Origin: HXMU1420-2 sp034670145
Lineage (GTDB): Bacteria > Pseudomonadota > Alphaproteobacteria > Rhodobacterales > Rhodobacteraceae
Reading direction: 5' to 3'
NCBI GenBank assembly: GCA_034670145.1
Contig: JAXMOA010000021.1
Location: 1 to 64,000, forward strand
DNA length: 64,000 nucleotides
The translations under genes and the position numbers were made by a program. This document shows positions 35,607 through 43,371 of the stretch, piece after piece (positions within the stretch are counted from its first letter, which is position 1; each line of letters begins with the position of its first letter). The notes beneath the pieces are model-generated. The model saw nothing but the letters and a program-made list of their open reading frames with translations, had not been told where the DNA came from and did not search any database.

Positions 35607-36382
35607 GTTACATTCCCTTCGGCCACCAGTAGCCGGTCGTTGATCTTGGTCAGCAGGCCTTCAAACCGGTCGCCTGGTCGTCGGTCGATAATGATCTGGT
35701 CAATGTCGGCGATATTGCCCCCCAAAGCAGGCGCCTGACGTCCAAATTTCGAACCGTCGATCACAAGCAGCGACTGTCCCGCGTTTTCACAAATCTTTTG
35801 TGTCGCCCGGACTTCAGTTGTGTGAAATTCCAAAAGACCCCCATCGTCGGCGATGCCCGCGGCCCCGAAAACAGCAAAATCCGCCCGAAAGCGCCCAAAG
35901 AAATCCAGAACCTCGTTGCCCATGATATCCCGATCCGGCAAACGCACTTCGCCTCCGGGCAGGATGATCCGGTTGGAAACATCCTCGCTCAACGCCATCG
36001 CCGCACTCAGATTGTTGGTAATAACCGTCAGACCTTTGTGGGAACGCAACGCCTGGGCGACACTCAACGGGGTCGAACCGATGGAAATGAACAGCGTAGA
36101 GCCATCAGGTATCAGCTTTGCCGCCGCCTCCCCTATCGCACGCTTGCCCATAAGGTTGGTGCCCGCCCGTTGATCAAATGGCGTATTCAGAAACTCTTCG
36201 CTCAGCTCAATCCGGCCATGGACGCGGTGCAGCATGTCGCTTTCACACAACGCATCCACATCGCGGCGAATGGTCTGCATGGACATATCAAAACGCTCCG
36301 CCAAAGAGCCAACAGTCACCGCGCCTCGCTCAAAGACCAGAGCCGAGATCGCCTTGCGCCGTCTGTGCTTCTTTGATGACAT
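35603..36382 (-). CDS. DeoR-family transcriptional regulator
   Basis: About 259 residues. The N-terminal HTH (KHRRRKAISALVFERGAVTV, then LAERFDMSMQTIRRDVDALC) matches the DeoR family. The C-terminal sugar-phosphate sensor has the family features FISIGSTPLSVAQAL and the phosphate-loop-like NNLSAAMAL. ATG 36382 lies behind a GGGGGTGGG stretch and gives the normal DeoR N-terminus; the 98-residue upstream extension has no family features and runs through the AT-rich promoter. It is the first gene of the ugp operon, so it probably autoregulates and responds to a phosphorylated metabolite such as glycerol-3-phosphate. Confidence 0.9.
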   Translation of the reverse strand: MSSKKHRRRKAISALVFERGAVTVGSLAERFDMSMQTIRRDVDALCESDMLHRVHGRIELSEEFLNTPFDQRAGTNLMGKRAIGEAAAKLIPDGSTLFISIGSTPLSVAQALRSHKGLTVITNNLSAAMALSEDVSNRIILPGGEVRLPDRDIMGNEVLDFFGRFRADFAVFGAAGIADDGGLLEFHTTEVRATQKICENAGQSLLVIDGSKFGRQAPALGGNIADIDQIIIDRRPGDRFEGLLTKINDRLLVAEGNVT

Positions 36383-36616
36383 CCCACCCCCGAACCTGCG
36401 TCCTGCGCAACGGTAGGTGGGATAAAACAACAAAACAACATTTATTTTGTCACTTTGCACCAAAATTGAGCAATAAACAAACGTAAACCCCCAATTTTCC
36501 ACCCAATTTTGACTCCATTTTCTCAAATTTGGCATTTTGTTGTTTTCGCTTTCACTCCGGCCACATTCCTTTAAACTGTGCGCCAAGGGACCCAGCTCCA
36601 AATGAAACGGGGAAGA
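36383..36616. promoter_or_regulatory. Divergent AT-rich promoter region with three AAAACAACA 9-mers
   Basis: Two direct copies of AAAACAACA (36424-36432 and 36432-36440, sharing one base) face one inverted copy (TGTTGTTTT at 36538-36546) about 100 bases away. Several CCAATTTT/CAAATTTGG elements lie between them. The layout fits a DeoR operator set controlling both the ugp operon and the divergent HAD gene, possibly by looping. Confidence 0.5.
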
Positions 36617-37501
36617 ATGCTGACGACACAGTCGATCTTTGATCGCTATCAAGAGGTCCGCGCGCGGCTTCCACATGTAACGGCCCGCGATGACACGCTC
36701 GAAATCGGGTCATTGCTGGACATAGCTGATCAGGTCGAAGCCTTTGTTTTCGATGCATTTGGCGTCTTGAATGTGGGCGACACGATGATCCCCGGCGCAG
36801 ATACAAGGCTAGACCAATTGCGCGCACGTGGCTGCGCCATTCGCATTCTGACCAATGCGGCCAGTTATGACCGCAACGGCGCCATCGCCAAATTCCAGCA
36901 TCTGGGACTGCGGATCGAGGACGACGAAATCATCACCAGCCGAGAGGCCGCCCTTCAAAGCCTCGGACAGGGCCACTGGGGCGTGATCGCCGCTGCCTCC
37001 GATCCGCTGGGCGATCTCCCCCAAAACGTGACCCGCCTCCGGGACACGGCCCAGGACTATGACGGTGTGGATCAATTCCTGTTCCTCTCTACCGCAGACT
37101 GGACCACCTCGCGACAGAACATGTTGCAAGCCTCCATGCAGCGCCACCCGCGCCCGCTGCGGATCGCAAACGCAGACCTCGCCGCCCCTCGCGACAATGG
37201 TTTTTCCGTCGAACCGGGGCATTTTGGCCATCAAATGGCCGACCAGTTCCCCAACCACGTTCAGTTCTTCGGAAAACCCTTCCCAGAGGTCTATGATCTT
37301 GTCGAAGCGTCGCTGCCACAGATGCCTTTGAACCGGATTGCGATGTGCGGCGACACGCTGCACACGGATATCCTGGGTGCCGCCGCCCGAGGATGGCGCA
37401 CCGTTCTGGTGACACAGGATGGTCTGTTTGCAGGCCATGACACACAGCCCTTCTCAAAACAGTCCCACCTCTTTGCAGATTGGCGCCTGAAGCGGATCTG
37501 A
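36617..37501 (+). CDS. HAD-superfamily class IIA phosphatase
   Basis: About 294 residues starting MLTTQSIFD, with GGGGAAGA directly before ATG 36617. HAD motif I is FVFDAFGVLNVGD (Asp nucleophile pair DxF rather than DxD), motif II is ILTNAAS, and the late motifs are GKPFPEVYD and CGDTLHTDILGA. Class IIA members include phosphoglycolate and glycerol-3-phosphate phosphatases (NagD-like). In motif I the second Asp is replaced by Phe (DAFG), as in some HAD subgroups where general-acid function is altered. It is divergent from the DeoR-ugp operon, which makes a glycerol-phosphate-type substrate attractive. Confidence 0.85.
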   Translation: MLTTQSIFDRYQEVRARLPHVTARDDTLEIGSLLDIADQVEAFVFDAFGVLNVGDTMIPGADTRLDQLRARGCAIRILTNAASYDRNGAIAKFQHLGLRIEDDEIITSREAALQSLGQGHWGVIAAASDPLGDLPQNVTRLRDTAQDYDGVDQFLFLSTADWTTSRQNMLQASMQRHPRPLRIANADLAAPRDNGFSVEPGHFGHQMADQFPNHVQFFGKPFPEVYDLVEASLPQMPLNRIAMCGDTLHTDILGAAARGWRTVLVTQDGLFAGHDTQPFSKQSHLFADWRLKRI

Positions 37502-37672
37502 CCTGCCGTGCCTGTGCACCGGATGCGTTTGGGACAACCGTGTTTCGATTTGGCAACAAATTGGCGTTGCACGTTTCGGGCGATTGAACGACTCAAACAA
37601 CTGAATTATCCAACACACTCCAATCGGTCCAACGGACCCAAATCGCGACCTCGAACCAGGAAAGGGTCAAAC

Positions 37673-37717
37673 ATGCATCTTTGTCGCCACACCCTTTCGG
37701 GGCTGATCGAGACCTAG
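37673..37717 (+). CDS. Possible 14-residue leader peptide upstream of rtcB2-prfH
   Basis: A short frame MHLCRHTLSGLIET follows a very strong ribosome-binding sequence AGGAAAGGG (37658-37666) with six bases of spacing. It ends 78 bases before the probable RtcB2 start. No other function is evident in the 294-bp gap after the HAD gene. It could be a translated leader that senses ribosome state, but a 14-codon frame can also occur by chance. Confidence 0.35.
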   Translation: MHLCRHTLSGLIET

Positions 37718-37795
37718 GCTGAATTCAGCACAGGTTTGATCCAATTCGCTGGCGCACAGTCGGCGCATCTCCATACGATTATTGGGTACGACCAA

Positions 37796-38929
37796 ATGGG
37801 CAATTCTGTCTTGGGTGGTCGCACGCCTGCCATATCCGGCGGCGGCACCATCACCAAATTCTACACATCCTCCAGCTGGATCGAAGGACGCGCGGAACAA
37901 CAACTCCAGGAAATCGCCGGCCTGCCCGGTGTGCAAAAAACGGCGGCATTCCCTGACCTGCATGCCGGAAGCTTCGGACCGGTTGGTTGCGCCGTTCTCG
38001 CAGATCGGATTTTTCCGCAGCTGATCGGCTCTGACATCGGCTGCGGCATGTCCCTGTTCCAGCTGGATCTGCCCCACCGCAGACTAAAGCTGGAAAAAAC
38101 GCTGCGCCGCATGCGGGCCTTGGGCGAACCGACATCACAGGATCACCGTGGGCGCCTCGAGGACGCAGGCCTGCAACCTGACCTTTTCGCCAACTCTCTG
38201 GGCACAGTCGGCGGCGGCAATCACTTTTGCGAGGTGCAAACCCTGGCTCAGGCCGAGGACCGTCTCGGCTTTGACCGGTCACGCCTGTATCTGCTGGTCC
38301 ATTCCGGATCACGCGGGTTTGGAAGCGCCATTCTGGGCGCCATCCCGCAACATGCCTTCACCGGCCTGCCAGCAGATGGCGACCTGGCACAGCACTATCT
38401 GCTAGATCATGACCGGGCTGTTCGCTGGGCCAGCCTCAACCGCCAAATCATTGCCGAACGCGCAGCCGAGGCTATGCGAACCGACCTGACCCTGTTGGTG
38501 GATTCCCCTCACAACCTGCTGGCACAGCACGGCAGCGCCTGGCTGCATCGCAAAGGCGCTGCCGCTGCGGACCAGGCGCTTGTTCCACTTGCCGGGTCCC
38601 GCGCCACGGCCAGCTACCTGATGTCGCCAACCGGCCACCCAGATGCCCTGAACAGCCTGGCCCATGGTGCCGGACGGCGATATGACAGGTCTTCCATGCA
38701 TGGCCGCCTGCGCGCCAAACGATCTGATATCGAAGCCATGCAGCGTACTCCGTTTGGCGGGCGCATCCTGTGTGAAGATCGCGATCTTCTGATCGAAGAG
38801 GCGCCCCTGGCCTACAAATCCTCAAAGGCCGTCGCCAAGGACCTGACGCAAACCGGCGCTGCCGAATGTGTGGCAGAATTCCATCCGCTCCTGACCTTCA
38901 AAAAGACACGCAAAGAGAGGCAGACATGA
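37796..38929 (+). CDS. RtcB-family RNA ligase, PrfH-coupled type (RtcB2)
   Basis: About 377 residues, shorter than housekeeping RtcB, as expected for the release-factor-H-coupled branch. Metal and guanylylation motifs are visible: PDLHAGSFGPVG (about residue 57), IGSDIGCGMSLF (about 80), VGGGNHFCEV (about 137), VHSGSRGFG (about 165) and the catalytic-His region SLAHGAGRRYDR (about 310). The start is uncertain: ATG 37796 fits the family N-terminus, while an in-frame TTG lies at 37736. Published work on RtcB2-PrfH shows that RtcB2 religates 16S rRNA cut at the decoding centre. The stop overlaps the prfH ATG as ATGA. Confidence 0.9.
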   Translation: MGNSVLGGRTPAISGGGTITKFYTSSSWIEGRAEQQLQEIAGLPGVQKTAAFPDLHAGSFGPVGCAVLADRIFPQLIGSDIGCGMSLFQLDLPHRRLKLEKTLRRMRALGEPTSQDHRGRLEDAGLQPDLFANSLGTVGGGNHFCEVQTLAQAEDRLGFDRSRLYLLVHSGSRGFGSAILGAIPQHAFTGLPADGDLAQHYLLDHDRAVRWASLNRQIIAERAAEAMRTDLTLLVDSPHNLLAQHGSAWLHRKGAAAADQALVPLAGSRATASYLMSPTGHPDALNSLAHGAGRRYDRSSMHGRLRAKRSDIEAMQRTPFGGRILCEDRDLLIEEAPLAYKSSKAVAKDLTQTGAAECVAEFHPLLTFKKTRKERQT

Positions 38930-39567
38930 CCGCAACTGACCATATCTCGCTCTTTGTCACCAGCGGCAATGGCCCTGCGGAATGTCAGCAGGCCGTTGCC
39001 AAAGTGCTGGACGCCATGCGCCAAGCTGCTGAAATCTCCGCCCTGGATTTTGACTCCAGCGGATCAGCGACCAGACATGGGTTCAAATCCGCCGTCATCG
39101 TGATCAGCGGCACCAACGCGCAGGCCTTTGCCAATACCTGGCGCGGCACTATCCAATGGCGCGCCAAAAGCAGTCTGCGCGCACATCACAAGCGCGCCAA
39201 TTGGTTCATCGGCATTTTTGACCTTCCCCAGCCTGTGCAGATGCCCGCGCCGATCCGCGAAACTGATGTTGCCTATGAATCCTTCCGCGCAGGCGGTCCC
39301 GGCGGGCAACATCAAAACACCACAGACAGCGCCGTGCGCGCCACTCATCGGCCCACCGGCCTATCGGCCACCGCTCGCGAAGAACGCTCCCAGCATCGCA
39401 ATAAATCGCTGGCGCTAAAACGTTTGCATCAGCTGATCACAGCCGAGGTCGCAGCAAATGAAGAAGCCCTGAAAGCCCAGCGAAACCACCTGCATCATGC
39501 GCTGGAACGCGGCAATCCTGTGCGTTGCTTCAAGGGGCCAAATTTCCTCGAAGAAAGGCGGGGGTAA
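38926..39567 (+). CDS. prfH: Peptide chain release factor H
   Basis: The 213-residue protein has the peptidyl-hydrolase motif GGQ in RAGGPGGQHQNTTDSAVRA (about residue 125), followed by the basic RF-like tail (ATAREERSQHRNKSLALKRL). It lacks the stop-codon recognition domain of RF1/RF2, as expected for PrfH. PrfH releases nascent chains from ribosomes whose 16S rRNA has been cut, letting the partner RtcB2 reseal the RNA. ATG 38926 overlaps the rtcB2 stop and has GAGAGG upstream; the longer in-frame start at 38866 lies inside rtcB2. Confidence 0.93.
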   Translation: MTATDHISLFVTSGNGPAECQQAVAKVLDAMRQAAEISALDFDSSGSATRHGFKSAVIVISGTNAQAFANTWRGTIQWRAKSSLRAHHKRANWFIGIFDLPQPVQMPAPIRETDVAYESFRAGGPGGQHQNTTDSAVRATHRPTGLSATAREERSQHRNKSLALKRLHQLITAEVAANEEALKAQRNHLHHALERGNPVRCFKGPNFLEERRG

Positions 39568-39711
39568 AATGGACCTGACACAATGGCCAGAAGCCTCTTC
39601 ATCCCCGGTCTGACGGCGAATAATCGCGGCCAAACCTGTCAACAAGCCTGCACCTCGGAAGGGGCAGAACACCGTTCTGCCCCGCGCCGGACAACGGCAG
39701 CGCCAGACCAG

Positions 39712-40482
39712 TCAGTGGGCCAACAACGTCGACATCCACGACAACGACGCATCGGTATCCCCCTGCGGTTTGTACTCAGCCCCCAGCGGCACGTGCCACC
39801 CCATGGCCTCAATCTCTGCAAACACGGCGCGATAGTCGGTGTCGCCATGATCCGGCGCGCCCCTGTCCGGGGTCGAGGCAAACTGGATATGCCCCACCAT
39901 CGGCAATACCGCTTTCAGCCGCTCAATCACCGCACCCTCGGTCCGGCCGACATGATAGCAATCGAACATCAGCTTCAGGTTCCCGGCTCCAACAGCCTCA
40001 ATAATCTCGACGGCCTGCGCGGTATCCGCCAGAAAATAGCCCGGCGCATCATAGGCGTTCAGGGGCTCGATCAAGAGTATTACATCCTTTTGCGCCGCCC
40101 TGCCGCTGGCGTACTTCAGATTTTCAATGAACGTCATCCGCGCCTCGGGGCCCTCTGCGAACCCGGCCATAACATGAACCTTGCCTGCCTTGATCGCAGC
40201 GGCATAATCAATTGCCTCGTCAATCGCTGCGCGCGCCTCTTGCTCTCGTCCCGGGATCGCGGACAGGCCATTGTCACCCGCGGCGACATCCCCCCGCCGC
40301 GTATTGAGGCCCAGCATGTCCAAACCCGTGTCTGCCAGCGCCACACGCATGTCATCCACCGGGACATCATAAGGCCAATGGCACTCAACCGCGTCGAACC
40401 CAGCCGCTTTCGCAGCCCGAATGGCGTCGGGCAAAGGGCGATCCGTCCACAGGAAACCAAGGTTGGCAGAAAATCGGGTCAT
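39712..40482 (-). CDS. otnI: 2-oxo-tetronate isomerase (hydroxypyruvate isomerase-like)
   Basis: A 256-residue TIM-barrel isomerase of the hydroxypyruvate isomerase family, starting MTRFSANLGFLW at ATG 40482, which overlaps the upstream stop. Metal and acid residues sit in ILLIEPLNAYDAPGYFL (about 145), KLMFDCYHVGR (about 180) and a C-terminal GAEYKPQGDT. In the L-threonate/D-erythronate pathway OtnI interconverts 2-oxo- and 3-oxo-tetronate. It is the last gene of the four-gene operon; Hyi activity on hydroxypyruvate is the main alternative. Confidence 0.87.
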   Translation of the reverse strand: MTRFSANLGFLWTDRPLPDAIRAAKAAGFDAVECHWPYDVPVDDMRVALADTGLDMLGLNTRRGDVAAGDNGLSAIPGREQEARAAIDEAIDYAAAIKAGKVHVMAGFAEGPEARMTFIENLKYASGRAAQKDVILLIEPLNAYDAPGYFLADTAQAVEIIEAVGAGNLKLMFDCYHVGRTEGAVIERLKAVLPMVGHIQFASTPDRGAPDHGDTDYRAVFAEIEAMGWHVPLGAEYKPQGDTDASLSWMSTLLAH

Positions 40483-41126
40483 AGGTCCCACTCCACGTCA
40501 AATTTCGTGACGACCGCCTGAACCTGATCATGCGTCAAAGCGTTTACATTAACCCCCCTTAACAGCATGGCCAGTCGGGCGGTTTGTTCCAGCTCTTCAA
40601 TCGCATTGCAGGCCGCCTCCACCGTCTTTCCCGCCACAACCGGGCCGTGATTGGCCAGCATGACAGCGCTGCGTTTGCCCGCCAATCCGCGCACAGCCTC
40701 CCCCATGGCCGGATCGCCCGGCAAGAAAAAGGGCAACAGCTTGACCTTGCCCAGCTGCATGATCGCATAGGGTGTCAGCGGCGGCAGAAAGTCATCAACG
40801 TCAGCCTCTGGCATCATCGACCAGGCGACAGAGTGACAGGAATGCAGATGAACAACCGCCCCCGCCGTGCTGCGCGTATCGTAAAACGCCGTGTGCAAGG
40901 GCATTTCCTTGGTCGGCTTGTCACCAGAGATCAGATTGCCATCGCCGTCAAACCGGCTGAGCCGCCCCGGATCAAAACGACCAAAACTGGTGCCCGTCGG
41001 AGAAACCAACAGGCCACCGTCTTCGGTCCGGGCCGAGATGTTGCCAGTGCTGCCATGGGTCAGGCCCCGCTCAAACAACGATTGCGCCAACAGGCAGATC
41101 TGTTCGCGAAGCTTGGTCTCGGTCAT
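40479..41126 (-). CDS. otnC: 3-oxo-tetronate 4-phosphate decarboxylase (class II aldolase fold)
   Basis: The 215-residue protein matches the class II aldolase/adducin family: GLTHGSTGNISART near residue 21, the zinc pair in VVHLHSCHSVAWS (about 92) and NHGPVVAG (about 158). In the threonate/erythronate route OtnC decarboxylates 3-oxo-tetronate-4-phosphate to dihydroxyacetone phosphate. It is translationally coupled on both sides by 4-base overlaps with otnK and otnI. L-fuculose-phosphate aldolase-like activity is the alternative but does not fit the operon. Confidence 0.9.
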   Translation of the reverse strand: MTETKLREQICLLAQSLFERGLTHGSTGNISARTEDGGLLVSPTGTSFGRFDPGRLSRFDGDGNLISGDKPTKEMPLHTAFYDTRSTAGAVVHLHSCHSVAWSMMPEADVDDFLPPLTPYAIMQLGKVKLLPFFLPGDPAMGEAVRGLAGKRSAVMLANHGPVVAGKTVEAACNAIEELEQTARLAMLLRGVNVNALTHDQVQAVVTKFDVEWDL

Positions 41127-42364
41127 GCATCACCTGCCAAAAGCCTATCAGCCTTTTCAAAGAAATCCTCAGCCCCAAAGTTACCCGATTTCAGCGCAAC
41201 GACCAAATCAGGGCGGGCGCGCAGGGCCGGAACGCCCGGATCAATCTCTGGCCCGATTTCGAGTGTTTTCAACCCCAGCCCCTCAACCACTGCCCCCGAG
41301 GTTTCTCCCCCGGCGGTAATCACGCGGGTGGCGCCCAATTGCACAACACGCCTGGCCACCTCAGCAAAGAAACCTTCCAGTGCCAGGGACGATACAGAGA
41401 GGCCAAATTGCTCCTGCACCTTCTCCACCTCTACCGGATCGGCCGAACTATAGGCCAGCGGCACCCCCTCTGCCGTCATCAGCCAATCCGCGACGTCTGC
41501 TGGTGCCACGCGGTTTTCGATGACATCTGCGGCGACAATCTCGCGCGCAGGATGGCGCTGTGCATGCCAGGCCACCTGCGCACGCGTCGCCACCGAACAT
41601 GAGCCCGATAGCGCAACCGCCTTGCCTCCCTGCCCGGCCCATGAGGCATCAGCCTCCTTGCACCCAAAATTGGCAGGCAGGCCCAGCGCCACGCCGGATC
41701 CCCCCGTGATCAACGGCAGGCCCTTGGCCGCTTTGCCAATCTCACGCAGGTCCTCGTCGCGTATCGCATCCACAACGATGTGACGCAAACCCACCTGGTC
41801 TTGTTCCTCCAAAGCCTGCGCAATCCGCCTGGCCCCGGCAAATACATCCACCGCCGCCACATGCCCGACCCCAAACCGCGTCTGCTGGGCCAGCCACCGG
41901 CGAATATCCGCATCCGTCATCGGCGTCAGCGGGTGGTTCTGCATGCCCGATTCGTTCAACAGACGATCGCTCACAAACAGATGCCCCTGATAGATCGAAC
42001 GCCCGGTCCCCGGAAAAGCCGGACAAACGATCACCTTATGCGCATCCAGCGCTTCCGCCAGCGCATCCGCCACCGGCCCGATATTGCCCTGCGCGGTCGA
42101 GTCGAAGGTCGAACAATACTTGAAGAAAAACTGCTCGCATCCCTGCCGCTTTAGCCAGTCCAAAGCCGCCAGTGACTGGCGAACCGCCTCGGCCGAGTCA
42201 ATGGAACGCGACTTCAACGCGACAACACCGGCCTCCACATCCGGATCGGCCGCGCCTTCCGGCACCCCGGTGTATTGCACCGTGCGCATGCCGCCCTTGG
42301 CCAATGTGTTGGCCAGGTCACTCGACCCGGTAAAATCGTCTCCAATACATCCCAGCAACATCAT
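41123..42364 (-). CDS. otnK: 3-oxo-tetronate kinase (DUF1537-type)
   Basis: The 413-residue protein has the N-terminal sugar-acid-binding signature LLGCIGDDFTGSSDLANTLA (residues 3-22). Its C-terminal nucleotide-binding half has LSGSCSVATRAQV (about 250) and TAGGETSGAVVEGL (about 345). This is the four-carbon acid sugar kinase family defined by OtnK and DtnK. It phosphorylates 3-oxo-tetronate between the dehydrogenase/isomerase and the decarboxylase. Overlaps of four bases on both sides show a tight operon. Confidence 0.92.
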   Translation of the reverse strand: MMLLGCIGDDFTGSSDLANTLAKGGMRTVQYTGVPEGAADPDVEAGVVALKSRSIDSAEAVRQSLAALDWLKRQGCEQFFFKYCSTFDSTAQGNIGPVADALAEALDAHKVIVCPAFPGTGRSIYQGHLFVSDRLLNESGMQNHPLTPMTDADIRRWLAQQTRFGVGHVAAVDVFAGARRIAQALEEQDQVGLRHIVVDAIRDEDLREIGKAAKGLPLITGGSGVALGLPANFGCKEADASWAGQGGKAVALSGSCSVATRAQVAWHAQRHPAREIVAADVIENRVAPADVADWLMTAEGVPLAYSSADPVEVEKVQEQFGLSVSSLALEGFFAEVARRVVQLGATRVITAGGETSGAVVEGLGLKTLEIGPEIDPGVPALRARPDLVVALKSGNFGAEDFFEKADRLLAGDA

Positions 42365-43263
42365 GCATCTCCTGGCAAAGTTAGACCCGCATTTCGGGCA
42401 TAGACTTTGGCGACTGCGGCGTCATCCTCTCCGCCCAGCCCCATCCCGGCAGCCGCCAGATATTGCTGCATCGCCGCCGCGGTGATCGGCGCGCTGAAAC
42501 GCGCGGATTTCGCGATGTCCAGCACAATGCCCAGATCCTTGGGCCAGATGTTCACCTGGCTGTGCGGCGTGTAATCACCCGCCACAATATGCGGCGCACG
42601 GTTTTCCAACATCCAGCTTGTGCCGGCACATTGGCTGATCACATCAACAAAGGTCTCTGGGGCAACGCCCTGGGTCATCCCAAAGGTCATCGCCTCGGCC
42701 ATCGCGGCAATATGCACCCCGGCCAAGAGCTGGTTAACAGCCTTCATCGCAGACCCGGCCCCAGCCGCCTTGCCCAATTCAAATACAGTCTCGGCCGCCG
42801 CATCCAGGACGGGGCGGGCAGCCTCAAACGCGTCTGCCGTGCCAGAGGCCATGATCGACAACTGACCAGATGCGGCCTTGACTGAGCCCCCCGAAATCGG
42901 AGCGTCCAGATAATGCACCCCCTTTGCATTGCAACGCGCCTCCATCTCCTTGGCAAACTCGGGCGGAACGGTTGCACAGGCGATCACCACAGCCCCTGCG
43001 CGCAAATCCGCAACCACCCCCTCATCGCCAAACAGAACCTGCTCTGTCTGGGCCGCGTTCAGAACGACGATCACGGCAGCATCCAATGACCCCGCAATCT
43101 CCGCCAGCGCACCCGGCGCCCCACCTTCTGCACAAAACCGCTCTCTCTGCGCCGCAACGACATCAAAGCCATAGGTCACATGCCCCGCCCGCAGGCAGGA
43201 CTGCGCGATCCCATAGCCCATCGACCCAAGGCCAATGACCGCCGTTTTGATTGTTTCAGCCAT
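42361..43263 (-). CDS. ltnD: L-threonate dehydrogenase
   Basis: A 300-residue beta-hydroxyacid dehydrogenase. The Rossmann motif GLGSMGYGIA (residues 11-20) is followed by the substrate-binding segment DAPISGGSVKAASGQLS (about 120) and the catalytic Lys in GAGSAMKAVNQLL (about 173). LtnD oxidises L-threonate to 2-oxo-tetronate with NAD+. GGGGAGG precedes ATG 43263 by about eight bases. As first gene of ltnD-otnK-otnC-otnI it is driven from the shared promoter-operator with the divergent LacI regulator. D-erythronate as an alternative substrate cannot be excluded. Confidence 0.9.
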   Translation of the reverse strand: MAETIKTAVIGLGSMGYGIAQSCLRAGHVTYGFDVVAAQRERFCAEGGAPGALAEIAGSLDAAVIVVLNAAQTEQVLFGDEGVVADLRAGAVVIACATVPPEFAKEMEARCNAKGVHYLDAPISGGSVKAASGQLSIMASGTADAFEAARPVLDAAAETVFELGKAAGAGSAMKAVNQLLAGVHIAAMAEAMTFGMTQGVAPETFVDVISQCAGTSWMLENRAPHIVAGDYTPHSQVNIWPKDLGIVLDIAKSARFSAPITAAAMQQYLAAAGMGLGGEDDAAVAKVYARNAGLTLPGDA

Positions 43264-43288
43264 ATCGCAGACCTCCCCAGAGTGTTTC

Positions 43289-43330
43289 TTGACAACTGAT
43301 ACCGATACCGGTACCGATACCAGCTGTCAA
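43289..43330. promoter_or_regulatory. Symmetrical promoter-operator for ltnD and the LacI regulator
   Basis: Outer arms TTGACA-N-CTG (43289-43298) and CAG-N-TGTCAA (43321-43330) form an inverted repeat that offers a TTGACA -35 box on each strand. Between them lie repeats of GATACC around a TACCGGTA core, a typical LacI/GntR-type operator sequence. Bound repressor would block both promoters at once. -10 boxes are poor matches (TATCGG on the minus strand at 17-base spacing). Confidence 0.7.
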
Positions 43331-43371
43331 TTGCCACGCCACCCGACCGGCCGAATTGCCTCAGAACAGAT

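Noticed and set aside
27020..35738. Several 400-codon plus-strand frames (for example 27020-28258, 29478-30692, 33305-34528 and 34446-35738)
   Set aside because: Each lies antisense to a gene with clear family motifs and shows the Arg/His-rich composition of shadow frames.
36383..36676. 98-codon N-terminal extension of the DeoR gene
   Set aside because: It crosses the AT-rich divergent promoter and has no DeoR features; ATG 36382 gives the normal N-terminus.
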